Shown here one piece after another: positions 9,985 to 24,617 of a stretch of 64,000 bases of DNA. Every line of letters starts with the position of its first letter. The first letter of the stretch is position 1. The notes under the pieces are model-generated. The model was given only the letters and a program-made list of their open reading frames with translations. It did no database searches and was not told the origin of the DNA. The translations under genes were made by a program, and so were the position numbers. Origin of the DNA: Cornus controversa (lineage: Eukaryota > Streptophyta > Magnoliopsida > Cornales > Cornaceae). Location of the stretch: assembly GCA_026545225.1 (NCBI GenBank), contig CM048847.1, positions 1,054,001 through 1,118,000 of the forward strand, in the 5' to 3' direction.

Positions 9985-11687
9985 TTGATTTGATGCATCA
10001 TATTTCATATCATGCATGGTACGTGTTTACTTGATTAACATGTTGTATGTTATATGCTATGTGCTATACGTGATTCATGTGACTATGCATTATCCTTTTT
10101 GTGTTACATTTGGCGTCACCTGGCTAGTAGTGACATGTAGTCACCTAGAAATTTCAGTCTTGAGAATTGGAAAACCTAGGTAGAGGTTTGGAGTTGAACG
10201 AACAGTGATGTTGAAATAGACATGTTGTGATAGACTTTGGAGTAAGAGTCTAGTGTGGGTGAAGAAGGGCATGATTTGCTTTAGGACTTTCTAGACTGAG
10301 AGTTTGGTAGTCCAGATTTGCGTTGCACTCTCGCACGATTATTGAGGACTAGAGGTCAGTTAATTGACTAAGGATATGGGTGGTATTGGAATACCAAAAT
10401 TCTAGACAGGATATGTCTAAGAAGTGTTATTGAGATAGTCAGATGAGGACTCGGAATTGACCTAATTCTTGGAGTCAGCGGACATGTGATGACTTTGACG
10501 ATGCATTGGCGATGCATCGTAATGCTTAGATGCTGATTAATGCAATAGTGATGCATGAAAGGATTTGTGGGGTCCTAGGCGAAGCAGTCAGGATCTTGGG
10601 GTCTCAAGTGAGATGCTGGAAAGGAATGGATAAATACCCGGGAAGTCGAAGACGTCCGTTAGGATCAATGGACGGGTAAGTCGAATTAATTCCTTAGAAA
10701 ATGAGATTGTGAAGCTAAAGGCATGTAGAACCCTAATCTTGGCACTAAATGCCAACAGAATGTAGTCCATGAAAATGGACAGGACTGGATGGTTTGTTTT
10801 GGACAGGTGCACTCCTCATGTGCCTTGACCTTAGTGGTGTACTGTGATATGCGCATGATTGATGCAGTTGGATCAAAGTGTGGATATGATGTTAAGAGAA
10901 GGATAAGTTGATAATGGATGAGGATCCTGACATATGGTATCTGAAGTGAGGATAGTTTCTTACCATGAAGGGGAGAGGTGGACAGAGTGGATATGTAGAT
11001 GCAGTGGGCTACGGCCACTGTATGATTGCAGATTGGTTACTGTAGGCGACCTCGAACTTTCATTGGTAAGGGTTGTCTAAAGTGAAGTGCTGATATGAAA
11101 GGAATTCTCTCTAACTGTCAACTGGCTCCTTGGTGTGAACGATGAAAATGGGAAATAGTCCTCTTGAATAATGAGATTGTGAAACCAGTGGGATGTAAGA
11201 TCCTGGACTTGGCATTGGATTCCAGTGGGTTGTGGTCCATGAGACTGGGTAGAGTTATGTGGCTTGCTGCGGCAAGTACACTGCTTATGTGGTTTGTATC
11301 GGCAGGTGCACTGTCATGTGCTTTGCTGGTGAGTGCGCTTGTGATGTGCACTGGATTGATATGGTTTGTGTTATGATGATGCCCAGGGTATTAGACTAAG
11401 CCAGGAATGGTATGCCAGAAATTGGAAGTCATGTTGGATATTAAAAGAATGAGTTTGAGTATTAATGATCCCGGATTATAGGGAAGTATCACTGTGAGTG
11501 ATTGGTATGAATAGTCGAAGGTGTTGCCTTAGACTAGAGGTAGAGATGGACTAGATAGGTCTCGAGATGGAGACTGTGGACTCTACGAAGCAAGTGCTTC
11601 GGAGGTTTTCGTGAGTGAACCGTACGTGGGCTTAGGAGTCACTCAGCCATGTCACGGAAGTGGCTATATTGCCTTACGGCAGTCGAG

Positions 11688-14600
11688 ACCATCAAAGAAT
11701 CCCAAAGAAACGATGAGCATGTCGATCCGATCTTCATCCATGTTTGTTTGAGTAGTTCTGAGTCGAAAAGAATAATTGCTTGCAATAATCAGGCATGACG
11801 ACAACCGTATGGCGCTTGGTGCTAGAATTGACCATCTGGATGTCCAGAAGAATAGAGAATGACAACAACGGTTTCGAACTTGTTTCGTTTGACTTGTCCT
11901 GATTCGAAAAGTCCCAATCCACGTGAAATCGTGCCATACCTAGAATTATACGTTGCTTTATGCCAAATTCAACCGTCAGGATGTCCTGAATCGAAAAGAG
12001 TAATTCCATGCTGCACCCATGAATGATCACAACCGTATGGTGCTCTATGCCAACTTCAACCATCTGGACAAGTAAAAGAAACAATTCCCAAGCTATCGAT
12101 GATTTTAAACAAGTTTAGTTTGAGTTGTTCTGATTCAAAAACCCATTCCTTGAGAAGTCGTGCCATAATCGGAATCGTAAGTTTCTTTTTTCCAAATTAG
12201 ACCATCAAAGCATCCAAAAGAAGTGACGAACATGTCAATCCGATCTTCATCACAACCATATGGTGCTTTGTTCCAAGTTCGACCGTTTGGACATCTAAAG
12301 GAAACAATTAGCAAGCTACCAACCATTTTAAACTTGTTTCATTTGAGTTGTTTTGATTCGAAAACCGCATTCCAAGAGAAGTCATGCCATAATACTAATC
12401 GTACGCTGCTTTTTTCTAAATCAAAACCATCAAAGCGTCCCAAATAAACGACGAGCATGTCAATCCGATCTTCATCCGTGTTTGTTTGAGTTGTTCTAAG
12501 TCGAAAGAACAATTGCTTGCAATAATCAGGCATGACGACAACCGTATGGCGCTTTGTGCTAGAATTGACCATCTGGATGTCCAGAAGAATAGAGAATGAC
12601 AACAACAGTTTCGACCTTGTTTCGTTTGACTTGTCCTGATTCGAAAAGTCCTAATCCACGTGAAATCGTGCCATACCTAGAATTATACGTTGCTTTATGC
12701 CAAATTCAACCGTCAGGATGTCCTGAATCGAAAAGAGTAATTCCATGCTGCACCCATGAATGATCACAACCGTATGGTGCTCTATGCCAACTTCAACCAT
12801 CTGGACAAGTAAAAGAAACAATTCCCAAGCTATCGATGATTTTAAACAAGTTTAGTTTGAGTTGTTCTGATTCAAAAACCCATTCCTTGAGAAGTCGTGC
12901 CATAATCAGAATCGTAAGTTTCTTTTTTCTAAATTAGACCATCCAAGCATCCAAAAGAAGTGACGAACATGTCAATCCGATCTTCATCACAACCGTATGG
13001 TGCTTTGTTCCAAGTTCGACCGTTTGGACATCTAAAGGAAACAATTAGCAAGCTACCAACCATTTTAAACTTATTTGATTTGAGTTGTTTTGATTCAAAA
13101 ACTGCATTCCAAGAGAAGTCGTGCCATAATACTAATCGTACGCTGCTTTTTTATAAATGAAACCATCAAAGCTTCCCAAAGAAACGACGAGCATGTCGAT
13201 CCGATCTTCATCCATGTTTGTTTGAGTTGTTCTGAGTCAAAAAGAACAATTGCTTGCAATAATCAGGCATGACGACAACCGTATGGCGCTTTGTGGTAGA
13301 ATTGACCATCTGGATGTTCAGAAAAATAGAGAATGACAAGAACGGTTTCGAACTTGTTTCGTTTGACTTGTCCTGATTTAAAAAATCCAATCCATACGAA
13401 ATCGTGCCGTACTTAGAATTATACATTGCTTTATGCCAAATTCAACCATCAGGACGTCCTGAATCAAAAATAGTAATTCCATGCTGCACTCATGAATGAT
13501 CACAACCGTATGGTGCTCTATGCCAACTTCAACCATCTGGAAAAGTAAAAGAAACAATTCCGAAGCTATCGAGGATTTTAAACAAGTTTAGTTTGAGTTG
13601 TTCTGATTCAAAAACCCATTCCTTGAGAAGTCGTGCCATAATCAGAATCGTAAGTTTCTTTTTTCCAAATTAGACCATCAAAGCATCCAAAAGAAGTGAC
13701 GAACATGTCAATCCGATCTTCATTACAACCGTATGGTGCTTTGTTCCAAGTTCGACCGTTTGGACATCTAAAGGAAACAATTAGCAAGCTACCAACCATT
13801 TTAAACTTGTTTCATTTGAGTTGTTTTGATTCGAAAACCGCATTCCAAGAGAAGTCGTGCCATAATACTAATCGTACGCTGCTTTTTTCTAAATGAAACC
13901 ATCAAAGCGTCCCAAAGAAACGACGAGCATGTCAATCCGATCTTCATCCGTGTTTCTGTGAGTTATTCTGAGTCGAAAGAACAATTGCTTGCAATAATCA
14001 GGCATGACGACAACCGTATGGCGCTTTGTGCTAGAATTGACCATCTGGATGTCCAGAAGAATAGAGAATGACAACAACGGTTTCGAACTTGTTTCGTTTG
14101 ACTTGTCCTGATTCGAAAAGTCACAATCCACGTGAAATCGTGCCATACCTAGAATTATACGTTGCTTTATGCCAAATTCAACCGTCAGGATGTCCTGAAT
14201 CGAAAAGAGTAATTCCATGCTGCACCCATGAATGATCACAACCGTACGGTGCTCTATGCCAACTTCAACCATCTGGACAAGTAAAAGAAACAATTCCCAA
14301 GCTATCGATGATTTTAAACAAGTTTAGTTTGAGTTGTTCTGATTCAAAAACCCATTCCTTGAGAAGTCGTGCCATAATCAGAATCGTAAGTTTCTTTTTT
14401 CCAAATTAGACCATCAAAGCATCCAAAAGAAGTGACGAACATGTCAATCCGATCTTCATCACAACCGTATGGTGCTTTGTTCCAAGTTCGACCGTTTGGA
14501 CATCTAAAGGAAACAATTAGCAAGCTACCAACCATTTTAAACTTGTTTGATTTGAGTTGTTTTGATTCAAAAACTGCATTCCAAGAGAAGTCGTGCCATA

Positions 14601-17600
14601 ATACTAATCGTACGCTGCTTTTTTATAAATGAAACCATCAAAGCGTCCCAAAGAAACGACGAGCATGTCGATCCGATCTTCATCCATGTTTGTTTGAGTT
14701 GTTCTGAGTCGAAAAGAACAATTGCTTGCAATAATCAGGCATGACGACAACCGTATGGCGCTTTGTGGTAGAATTGACCATCTGGATGTTCAAAAAAATA
14801 GAGAATGACAAGAACAGTTTCGAACTTGTTTCGTTTGACTTGTCCTGATTTGAAAAATCCAATCCATATGAAATCGTGCCATACTTAGAATTATACATTG
14901 CTTTATGCCAAATTCAACCATCAGGACGCCCTGAATCAAAAATAGTAATTCCTTGCTGCACTCATGAATGATCACAACCGTATGGTGCTCTATGCCAACT
15001 TCAACCATCTGGAAAAGTAAAAGAAACAATTCCCAAGCTATCGAGGATTTTAAACAAGTTTAGTTTGAGTTGTTCTGATTCAAAAACCCATTCCTTGAGA
15101 AGTCGTGCCATAATCAGAATCGTAAGTTTCTTTTTTCCAAATCAGACCATCAAAGCATCCAAAAGAAGTGACGAACATGTCAATCCTATCTTCATCACAA
15201 CCGTACAGTTCTTTGTTCCAAGTTCGACCGTTTGGACATCTAAAGGAAACAATTAGCAAGCTACCAACCATTTTATACTTGTTTCATTTGAGTTGTTTTG
15301 ATTCGAAAACCGCATTCCAAGAGAAGTCGTGCCATAATATTAATCGTACGCTGCTTTTTTCTAAATGAAACCATCAAAGCGTCCCAAAGAAACGACGAGC
15401 ATGTCAATCCGATCTTCATCCGTGTTTGTTTGAGTTATTCTGAGTCGAAAGAACAATTGCTTGCAATAATCAGGCATGACGACAACCGTATGGCGCTTCG
15501 TGCTAGAATTGACCATCTGGATGTCCAGAATAATAGAGAATGACAACAACGATTTTGAACTTGTTTCGTTTGACTTGTCCTGATTCGAAAAGTCCCAATC
15601 CACGTGCAATCGTGCCATACCTAGAATTATACGTTGCTTTATGCCAAATTCAACCGTCAGGATGTCCTGAATTGAAAAGAGTAATTCCATGCTGCACCCA
15701 TGAATAATCACAACCGTATGGTGCTCTATGCCAACTTCAACCATCTGGACAAGTAAAAGAAACAATTCCCAAGCTATCGATGATTTTAAACAAGTTTAGT
15801 TTGAGTTGTTCTGATTCAAAAACCCATTCCTTGAGAAGTCGTGCCATAATCGGAATCGTAAGTTTCTTTTTTCCAAATTAGACCATCAAAGCATCCAAAA
15901 GAAGTGACGAACATGTCAATCCGATCTTCATCATAACCGTATGGTGCTTTGTTCCAAGTTCGACCGTTTGGACATCTAAAGGAAACAATTAGCAAGCTAC
16001 CAACCATTTTAAACTTGTTTCATTTGAGTTGTTTTGATTCGAAAACTGCATTCCAAGAGAAGTCGTGCCATAATACTAATCGTACGCTGCTTTTTTATAA
16101 ATGAAACCATCAAAGCGTCCCAAAGAAACGACGAGCATGTCGATCCGATCTTCATCCATGTTTGTTTGAGTTGTTCTGAGTCGGAAAGAACAATTGCTTG
16201 CAATAATCAGGCATGACGACAACCGTATGGCGCTTTGTGCTAGAATTGACCATCTGGATGTTCAGAAAAATAGAGAATGACAAGAACGGTTTTGAACTTG
16301 TTTCGTTTAACTTGTCCTGATTTGAAAAATCCAATCCATATGAAATCGTGCCATACTTAGAATTATACATTGCTTTATGCCAAATTCAACCATCAGGACG
16401 CCCTGAATCAAAAATAGTAATTCCTTGCTGCACTCATGAATGATCACAACCGTATGGTGCTCTATGCCAACTTCAACCATCTGGAAAAGTAAAAGAAACA
16501 ATTCCCAAGCTATCGAGGATTTTAAACAAGTTTAGTTTGAGTTGTTCTGATTCAAAAACCCATTCCTTGAGAAGTCGTGCCATAATCGGAATCGTAAGTT
16601 TCTTTTTTCCAAATTAGACCATCAAAGCATCCAAAAGAAGTGACGAACATGTCAATCCGATCTTCATCATAACCGTATGGTGCTTTGTTCCAAGTTCGAC
16701 CGTTTGGACATCTAAAGGAAACAATTAGCAAGCTACCAACCATTTTAAACTTGTTTCATTTGAGTTGTTTTGATTCAAAAACTGCATTCCAAGAGAAGTC
16801 GTGCCATAATACCAATCGTACGCTGCTTTTTTCTAAATGAAACCATGAAAGCGTCCCAAAGAAACGACGAGCATGTCGATCCGATCTTCATCCATGTTTG
16901 TTTGAGTTGTTCTGAGTCGAAAAGAACAATTGCTTGCAATAATCAGGCATGACGACAACCGTACGGCGCTTTGTGCTAGAATTGACCATCTGGATGTTCA
17001 GAAAAATAGAGAATGACAACAACGGTTTAGAACTTATCGTTTGACTTGTCCTGATTTGAAAAGTCTAATCCACGTGAAATCGTGCGATACTTAGAATTAT
17101 ACATTGCTTTATGCCGAATTCAACCATCAGGACGTCCTGAATCGAAAATAGTAATTCCTTGCCGCACTCATGAATGATCACAACCGTATGCTGCTCTATG
17201 CCAACTTCAACCATCTGGAAAAGTAAAAGAAACTATTCCCAAGCTATCAACGATTTTAAACAAGTTTAGTTTGAGCTGTTCTGATTCAAAAACCCATTCC
17301 TTGAGAAGTCGTGCCATAATCAGAATCGTAAGTTTCTTTTTTCCAAATTAGACCATCAAAGCATCCAAAAGAAGTGACGAACATGTCAATCCGATCTTCA
17401 TCACAACCGTATGGTGCTTTGTTCCAAGTTCGACCGTTTGGACATCTAAAGGAAACAATTAGCAAGCTACCAACCATTTTAAACTTGTTTCATTTGAGTT
17501 GTTTTGATTCGAAAACCGCATTCCAAGAGAAGTCGTGCCATAATACTAATCGTACGCTACTATTTTCTAAATGAAACCATCAAAGCGTCCCAAAGAAACG

Positions 17601-20600
17601 ACGAGCATGTCAATCCGATCTTCATCCGTGTTTGTTTGAGTTGTTCTGAGTCGAAAGAACAATTGCTTGCAATAATCAGGCATGACGACAACCGTATGGC
17701 ACTTTGTGCTAGAATTGACCATCTGGATGTCCAGAAGAATAGAGAATGACTACAACGGTTTCGAACTTGTTTCATTTGACTTGTCCTGATTCGAAAAGTC
17801 CCAATCCACGTGAAATCGTGCCATACCTAGAATTATACGTTGCTTTATGCCAAATTCAACCGTCAGGATGTCCTGAATCGAAAAGAGTAATTCCATGCTG
17901 CACCCATGAATGATCACAACCGTATGGTGCTCTATGCCAACTTCAACCATCTGGACAAGTAAAAGAAACAATTCCCAAGCTATCGATGATTTTAAACAAG
18001 TTTAGTTTGAGTTGTTCTGATTCAAAAACCCATTCCTTGAGAAGTCGTGCCATAATCGGAATCGTAAGTTTCTTTTTTCCAAATTAGACCATCAAAGCAT
18101 CCAAAAGAAGTGACGAACATGTCAATCCGATATTCATCATAACCGTATGGTGCTTTGTTCCAAGTTCGACCGTTTGGACATCTAAAGGAAACAATTAGCA
18201 AGCTACCAACCATTTTAAACTTGTTTCATTTGAGTTGTTTTGATTCGAAAACTGCATTCCAAGAGAAGTCGTGCCATAATACTAATCGTACGCTGCTTTT
18301 TTATAAATGAAACCATCAAAGCGTCCCAAAGAAACGACGAGCATGTCGATCCGATCTTCATCCATGTTTGTTTGAGTTGTTCTGAGTCGGAAAGAACAAT
18401 TGCTTGCAATAATCAGGCATGACGACAACCGTATGGCGCTTTGTGCTAGAATTGACCATCTGGATGTTCAGAAAAATAGAGAATGACAAGAACGGTTTTG
18501 AACTTGTTTCGTTTAACTTGTCCTGATTTGAAAAATCCAATCCATATGAAATCGTGCCATACTTAGAATTATACATTGCTTTATGCCAAATTCAACCATC
18601 AGGACGCCCTGAATCAAAAATAGTAATTCCTTGCTGCACTCATGAATGATCACAACCGTATGGTGCTCTATGCCAACTTCAACCATCTGGAAAAGTAAAA
18701 GAAACAATTTCCAAGCTATCGAGGATTTTAAACAAGTTTAGTTTGAGTTGTTCTGATTCAAAAACCCATTCCTTGAGAAGTCGTGCCATAATCGGAATCG
18801 TAAGTTTCTTTTTTCCAAATTAGACCATCAAAGCATCCAAAAGAAGTGACGAACATGTCAATCCGATCTTCATCATAACCGTATGGTGCTTTGTTCCAAG
18901 TTCGACCGTTTGGACATCTAAAGGAAACAATTAGCAAGCTACCAACCATTTTAAACTTGTTTCATTTGAGTTGTTTTGATTCGAAAACTGCATTCCAAGA
19001 GAAGTCGTGCCATAATACCAATCGTACGCTGCTTTTTTCTAAATGAAACCATCAAAGCGTCCCAAAGAAACGACGAGCATGTCGATCCGATCTTCATCCA
19101 TGTTTGTTTGAGTTGTTCTGAGTCGAAAAGAACAATTGCTTGCAATAATCAGGCATGACGACAACCGTACGGCGCTTTGTGCTAGAATTGACCATCTGGA
19201 TGTTCAGAAAAATAGAGAATGACAACAATGGTTTAGAACTTATCGTTTGACTTGTCCTGATTTGAAAAGTCTAATCCACGTGAAATCGTGCGATACTTAG
19301 AATTATACATTGCTTTATGCCGAATTCAACCATCAGGACGACCTGAATCGAAAATAGTAATTCCTTGCCGCACTCATGAATGATCACAACCGTATGCTGC
19401 TCTATGCCAACTTCAACCATCTGGAAAAGTAAAAGAAACTATTCCCAAGCTATCAACGATTTTAAACAAGTTTAGTTTGAGCTGTTCTGATTCAAAAACC
19501 CATTCCTTGAGAAGTCGTGCCATAATCAGAATCGTAAGTTTCTTTTTTCCAAATTAGACCATCAAAGCATCCAAAAGAAGTGACGAACATGTCAATTCGA
19601 TCTTCATCACAACCGTATGGTGCTTTGTTCCAAGTTCGACCGTTTGGACATCTAAAGGAAACAATTAGCAAGCTACCAACCATTTTAAACTTGTTTCATT
19701 TGAGTTGTTTTGATTCGAAAACCGCATTCCAAGAGAAGTCGTGCCATAATACTAATCGTACGCTACTATTTTCTAAATGAAACCATCAAAGCGTCCCAAA
19801 GAAACGACGAGCATGTCAATCCGATCTTCATCCGTGTTTGTTTGAGTTGTTCTGAGTCGAAAGAACAATTGCTTGCAATAATCAGGCATGACGACAACCG
19901 TATGGCACTTTGTGCTAGAATTGACCATCTGGATGTCCAGAAGAATAGAGAATGACTACAACGGTTTCGAACTTGTTTCATTTGACTTGTCCTGATTCGA
20001 AAAGTCCCAATCCACGTGAAATCGTGCCATACCTAGAATTATACGTTGCTTTATGCCAAATTCAACCGTCAGGATGTCCTGAATCGAAAAGAGTAATTCC
20101 ATGCTGCACCCATGAATGATCACAACCGTATGGTGCTCTATGCCAACTTCAACCATCTGGACAAGTAAAAGAAACAATTCCCAAGCTATCGATGATTTTA
20201 AACAAGTTTAGTTTGAGTTGTTCTGATTCAAAAACCCATTCCTTGAGAAGTCGTGCCATAATCGGAATCGTAAGTTTCTTTTTTCCAAATTAGACCATCA
20301 AAGCATCCAAAAGAAGTGACGAACATGTCAATCCGATATTCATCATAACCGTATGGTGCTTTGTTCCAAGTTCGACCGTTTGGACATCTAAAGGAAACAA
20401 TTAGCAAGCTACCAACCATTTTAAACTTGTTTCATTTGAGTTGTTTTGATTCGAAAACTGCATTCCAAGAGAAGTCGTGCCATAATACTAATCGTACGCT
20501 GCTTTTTTATAAATGAAACCATCAAAGCGTCCCAAAGAAACGACGAGCATGTCGATCCGATCTTCATCCATGTTTGTTTGAGTTGTTCTGAGTCGGAAAG

Positions 20601-23600
20601 AACAATTGCTTGCAATAATCAGGCATGACGACAACCGTATGGCGCTTTGTGCTAGAATTGACCATCTGGATGTTCAGAAAAATAGAGAATGACAAGAACG
20701 GTTTTGAACTTGTTTCGTTTAACTTGTCCTGATTTGAAAAATCCAATCCATATGAAATCGTGCCATACTTAGAATTATACATTGCTTTATGCCAAATTCA
20801 ACCATCAGGACGCCCTGAATCAAAAATAGTAATTCCTTGCTGCACTCATGAATGATCACAACCGTATGGTGCTCTATGCCAACTTCAACCATCTGGAAAA
20901 GTAAAAGAAACAATTTCCAAGCTATCGAGGATTTTAAACAAGTTTAGTTTGAGTTGTTCTGATTCAAAAACCCATTCCTTGAGAAGTCGTGCCATAATCG
21001 GAATCGTAAGTTTCTTTTTTCCAAATTAGACCATCAAAGCATCCAAAAGAAGTGACGAACATGTCAATCCGATCTTCATCATAACCGTATGGTGCTTTGT
21101 TCCAAGTTCGACCGTTTGGACATCTAAAGGAAACAATTAGCAAGCTACCAACCATTTTAAACTTGTTTCATTTGAGTTGTTTTGATTCGAAAACTGCATT
21201 CCAAGAGAAGTCGTGCCATAATACCAATCGTACGCTGCTTTTTTCTAAATGAAACCATCAAAGCGTCCCAAAGAAACGACGAGCATGTCGATCCGATCTT
21301 CATCCATGTTTGTTTGAGTTGTTCTGAGTCGAAAAGAACAATTGCTTGCAATAATCAGGCATGACGACAACCGTACGGCGCTTTGTGCTAGAATTGACCA
21401 TCTGGATGTTCAGAAAAATAGAGAATGACAACAATGGTTTAGAACTTAACGTTTGACTTGTCCTGATTTGAAAAGTCTAATCCACGTGAAATCGTGCGAT
21501 ACTTAGAATTATACATTGCTTTATGCCGAATTCAACCATCAGGACGTCCTGAATCGAAAATAGTAATTCCTTGCCGCACTCATGAATGATCACAACCGTA
21601 TGCTGCTCTATGCCAACTTCAACCATCTGGAAAAGTAAAAGAAACTATTCCCAAGCTATCAACGATTTTAAACAAGTTTAGTTTGAGCTGTTCTGATTCA
21701 AAAACCCATTCCTTGAGAAGTCGTGCCATAATCAGAATCGTAAGTTTCTTTTTTCCAAATTAGACCATCAAAGCATCCAAAAGAAGTGACGAACATGTCA
21801 ATTCGATCTTCATCACAACCGTATGGTGCTTTGTTCCAAGTTCGACCGTTTGGACATCTAAAGGAAACAATTAGCAAGCTACCAACCATTTTAAACTTGT
21901 TTCATTTGAGTTGTTTTGATTCGAAAACCGCATTCCAAGAGAAGTCGTGCCATAATACTAATCGTACGCTACTATTTTCTAAATGAAACCATCAAAGCGT
22001 CCCAAAGAAACGACGAGCATGTCAATCCGATCTTCATCCGTGTTTGTTTGAGTTGTTCTGAGTCGAAAGAACAATTGCTTGCAATAATCAGGCATGACGA
22101 CAACCGTATGGCACTTTGTGCTAGAATTGACCATCTGGATGTCCAGAAGAATAGAGAATGACTACAACGGTTTCGAACTTGTTTCATTTGACTTGTCCTG
22201 ATTCGAAAAGTCCCAATCCACGTGAAATCGTGCCATACCTAGAATTATACGTTGCTTTATGCCAAATTCAACCGTCAGGATGTCCTGAATCGAAAAGAGT
22301 AATTCCATGCTGCACCCATGAATGATCACAACCGTGTGGAGCTCTATGCCAACTTCAACCATCTGGACAAGTAAAAGAAACAATTCCCAAGCTATCGATG
22401 ATTTTAAACAAGTTTAGTTTGAGTTGTTCTGATTCAAAAACCCATTCCTTGAGAAGTCGTGCCATAATCAGAATCGTAAGTTTTTTTTTCCAAATTAGAC
22501 CATCAAAGCATCCAAAAGAAGTGACGAACATGTCAATCCGATCTTCATCACAACCGTATGGTGCTTTGTTCCAAGTTCGACCGTTTGGACATCTAAAGGA
22601 AACAATTAGCAAGCTACCAACCATTTTAAACTTGTTTCATTTGAGTTGTTTTGATTCGAAAACTGCATTCCAAGAGAAGTCGTGCCATAATACTAATCAT
22701 ACGCTGCTTTAATCTAAATGAAACCATCAAAGAATCCCAAAGAAACGATGAGCATGTCGATCCGATCTTCATCCATGTTTGTTTGAGTTGTTCTGAGTCG
22801 AAAAGAACAATTGCTTGCAATAATCAGGCATGACGACAACCGTATGGCGCTTTATGCTAGAATTGACCATCTGGATGTCCAGTAGAATAGAGAATGACAA
22901 CAACGGTTTTGAACTTGTTTCGTTTGACTTGTCGTGATTCGAAAAGTCCCAGTCCACGTGAAATCGTGCCATACCTAGAATTATACGTTGCTTTATGCCA
23001 AATTCAACTGTCAGGATGTCCTGAATCGAAAAGAGTAATTCCATGCTGCACCCATGAATGATCACAATCGTATGGAGCTCTATGCCAACTTCAACCATCT
23101 GGACAAGTAAAAGAAACAATTCCCAAGCTATCGATGATTTTAAACAAGTTTAGTTTGAGTTGTTTTGATTCAAAAACCCATTCCTTGAGAAGTCGTGCCA
23201 TAATCAGAATCGTAAGTTTCTTTTTTCCAAATTAGACCATCAAAGCATCCAAAAGAAGTGAAGAACATGTCAATCCGATCTTCATCACAACCGTATGGTG
23301 CTTTGTTCCAAGTTCGACTGTTTGGACATCTAAAGGAAACAATTAGCAAGCTAGCAACCATTTTAAACTTGTTTCATTTCAGTTGTTTTGATTCAAAAAC
23401 TGCATTCCAAGAGAAGTCGTGCCATAATACTAATCGTACGCTGCTTTAATCTAAATGAAACCATCAAAGAATCACAAAGAAACGATGAGCATGTCGATCC
23501 GATCTTCATCCATGTTTGTTTGAGTTGTTCTGAGTCGAAAAGAACAATTGCTTGCAATAATCAGGCATGACGACAACCGTATGGTGCTTTGTGCTAGAAT

Positions 23601-24617
23601 TGACCATCTGGATGTCCAGAAGAATAGAGAATGACAACAACGGTTTTGAACTTGTTTCGTTTGACTTGTCCTGATTCGAAAAGTCCCAATCCACGTGAAA
23701 TCGTGCCATACCTAGAACTATACGTTGCTTTATGCCAAATTCAACCGTCAGGATGTCCTGAATCGAAAAGAGTAATTCCATGCTGCACCCATGAATGATC
23801 ACAACCGTATGGTGCTCTATGCCAACTTCAACCATCTCGACAAGTAAAAGAAACAATTCCCAAGCTATCGATGATTTTAATCAAGTTTAGTTTGAGTTGT
23901 TCTGATTCAAAAACCCATTCCTTGAGAAGTCGTGCCATAATCAGAATCGTAAGTTTCTTTTTTCCAAATTAGACCATCAAAGCATCCAAAAGAAGTGACG
24001 AACATGTCACTCCGATCTTCATCACAACCGTATGGTGCTTTGTTCCAAGTTCGACCGTTTGGACATCTAAAGGAAACAATTAGCAAGCTACCAACCATTT
24101 TAAACTTGTTTCATTTGAGTTGTTTTGATTCAAAAACTGCATTCCAAGAGAAGTCGTGCCGTAATACTAATCGTACGCTGCTTTTTTATAAATGAAACCA
24201 TCAAAGCATCCCAAAGAAACGACGAGCATGTTGATCCGATCTTCATCCGTGTTTGTTTGAGTTGTTCTGAGTCGAAAAGAACAATTGCTTGCAATAATCA
24301 GGCATGACGACAACCGTATGGCGCTTTGTGCTAGAATTGACCATCTGGATGTTCAGAAAAATAGAGAATGACAAGAACGGTTTCGAACTTGTTTCGTTTG
24401 ACTTGTCCTGATTTGAAAAATCCAATCCATATGAAATCGTGCCATACTTAGAATTATACATTGCTTTATGCCAAATTCAACCATCAGGACGTCTTGAATC
24501 AAAAATAGTAATTCCTTGCTGCACTCATGAATGATCACAACCGTATGGTGCTCTATGCCAACTTCAACCATCTGGAAAAGTAAAAGAAACAATTCCCAAG
24601 CTATCGAGGATTTTAAA
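11688..24617. repeat. Satellite array block 1, about 736-bp monomers (about 17.6 copies)
   Basis: The landmark ACAACCGTATGG(C/T)GCT recurs three times per period (11801, 12029, 12252, then 12538), with successive periods of 734-737 bp throughout. Monomers fall into at least three sequence types, I, II and III, distinguishable near the A1 subunit (for example GTCCAGAAGAATAG versus GTTCAGAAAAATAG). The repeated 60-139-codon reading frames are by-products of the repeat: the period is not a multiple of three and no frame continues between monomers. The left boundary is an abrupt junction with E1. The right boundary is a solo-LTR target duplication at 24613-24617. Confidence 0.97.
16219..22835. 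repeat. Higher-order repeat: 2206-bp trimer of satellite monomers, three copies
   Basis: Copies start at 16219, 18425 and 20631. Each has monomer types in the order II, III, I. Shared rare variants confirm this: CGGAAAGAACAATTGC recurs at exact 2206-bp intervals, as does the III-type GTGCGATACTTAG. Copies 2 and 3 share variants absent from copy 1 (AATTTCCAAGC; CAATTCGATC), so their duplication is the more recent one. The last part of copy 3 diverges. Confidence 0.9.

Larger units (their letters stand above)
8896..11687 (+). mobile_element. Non-coding interior of E1, truncated at the satellite
   Basis: About 2.8 kb resembling the interior of the complete LARD at 41883-44449 along most of its length, but older and with roughly 320 bp near 10250-10570 that the LARD lacks. 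It contains the PBS, a series of short palindromes and a gag-protease relic. There is no long ORF. The match stops at GCCTTACGGCAG (about 11671-11682) and satellite begins at 11688, so the polypurine tract and 3' LTR are gone. Confidence 0.75.

Noticed and set aside
12350..12385. Possible CENP-B-box-like site around GATTCGAAAACCGCATTCC in the satellite
   Set aside because: It has TTCG but lacks the required A and CGGG positions of the minimal box, and many monomers carry variants (CAAAAACTGC).
16219..22835. Regular repeats considered as a CRISPR array
   Set aside because: Repeats are hundreds of bases long without unique spacers, in an evident plant genome; no cas genes.
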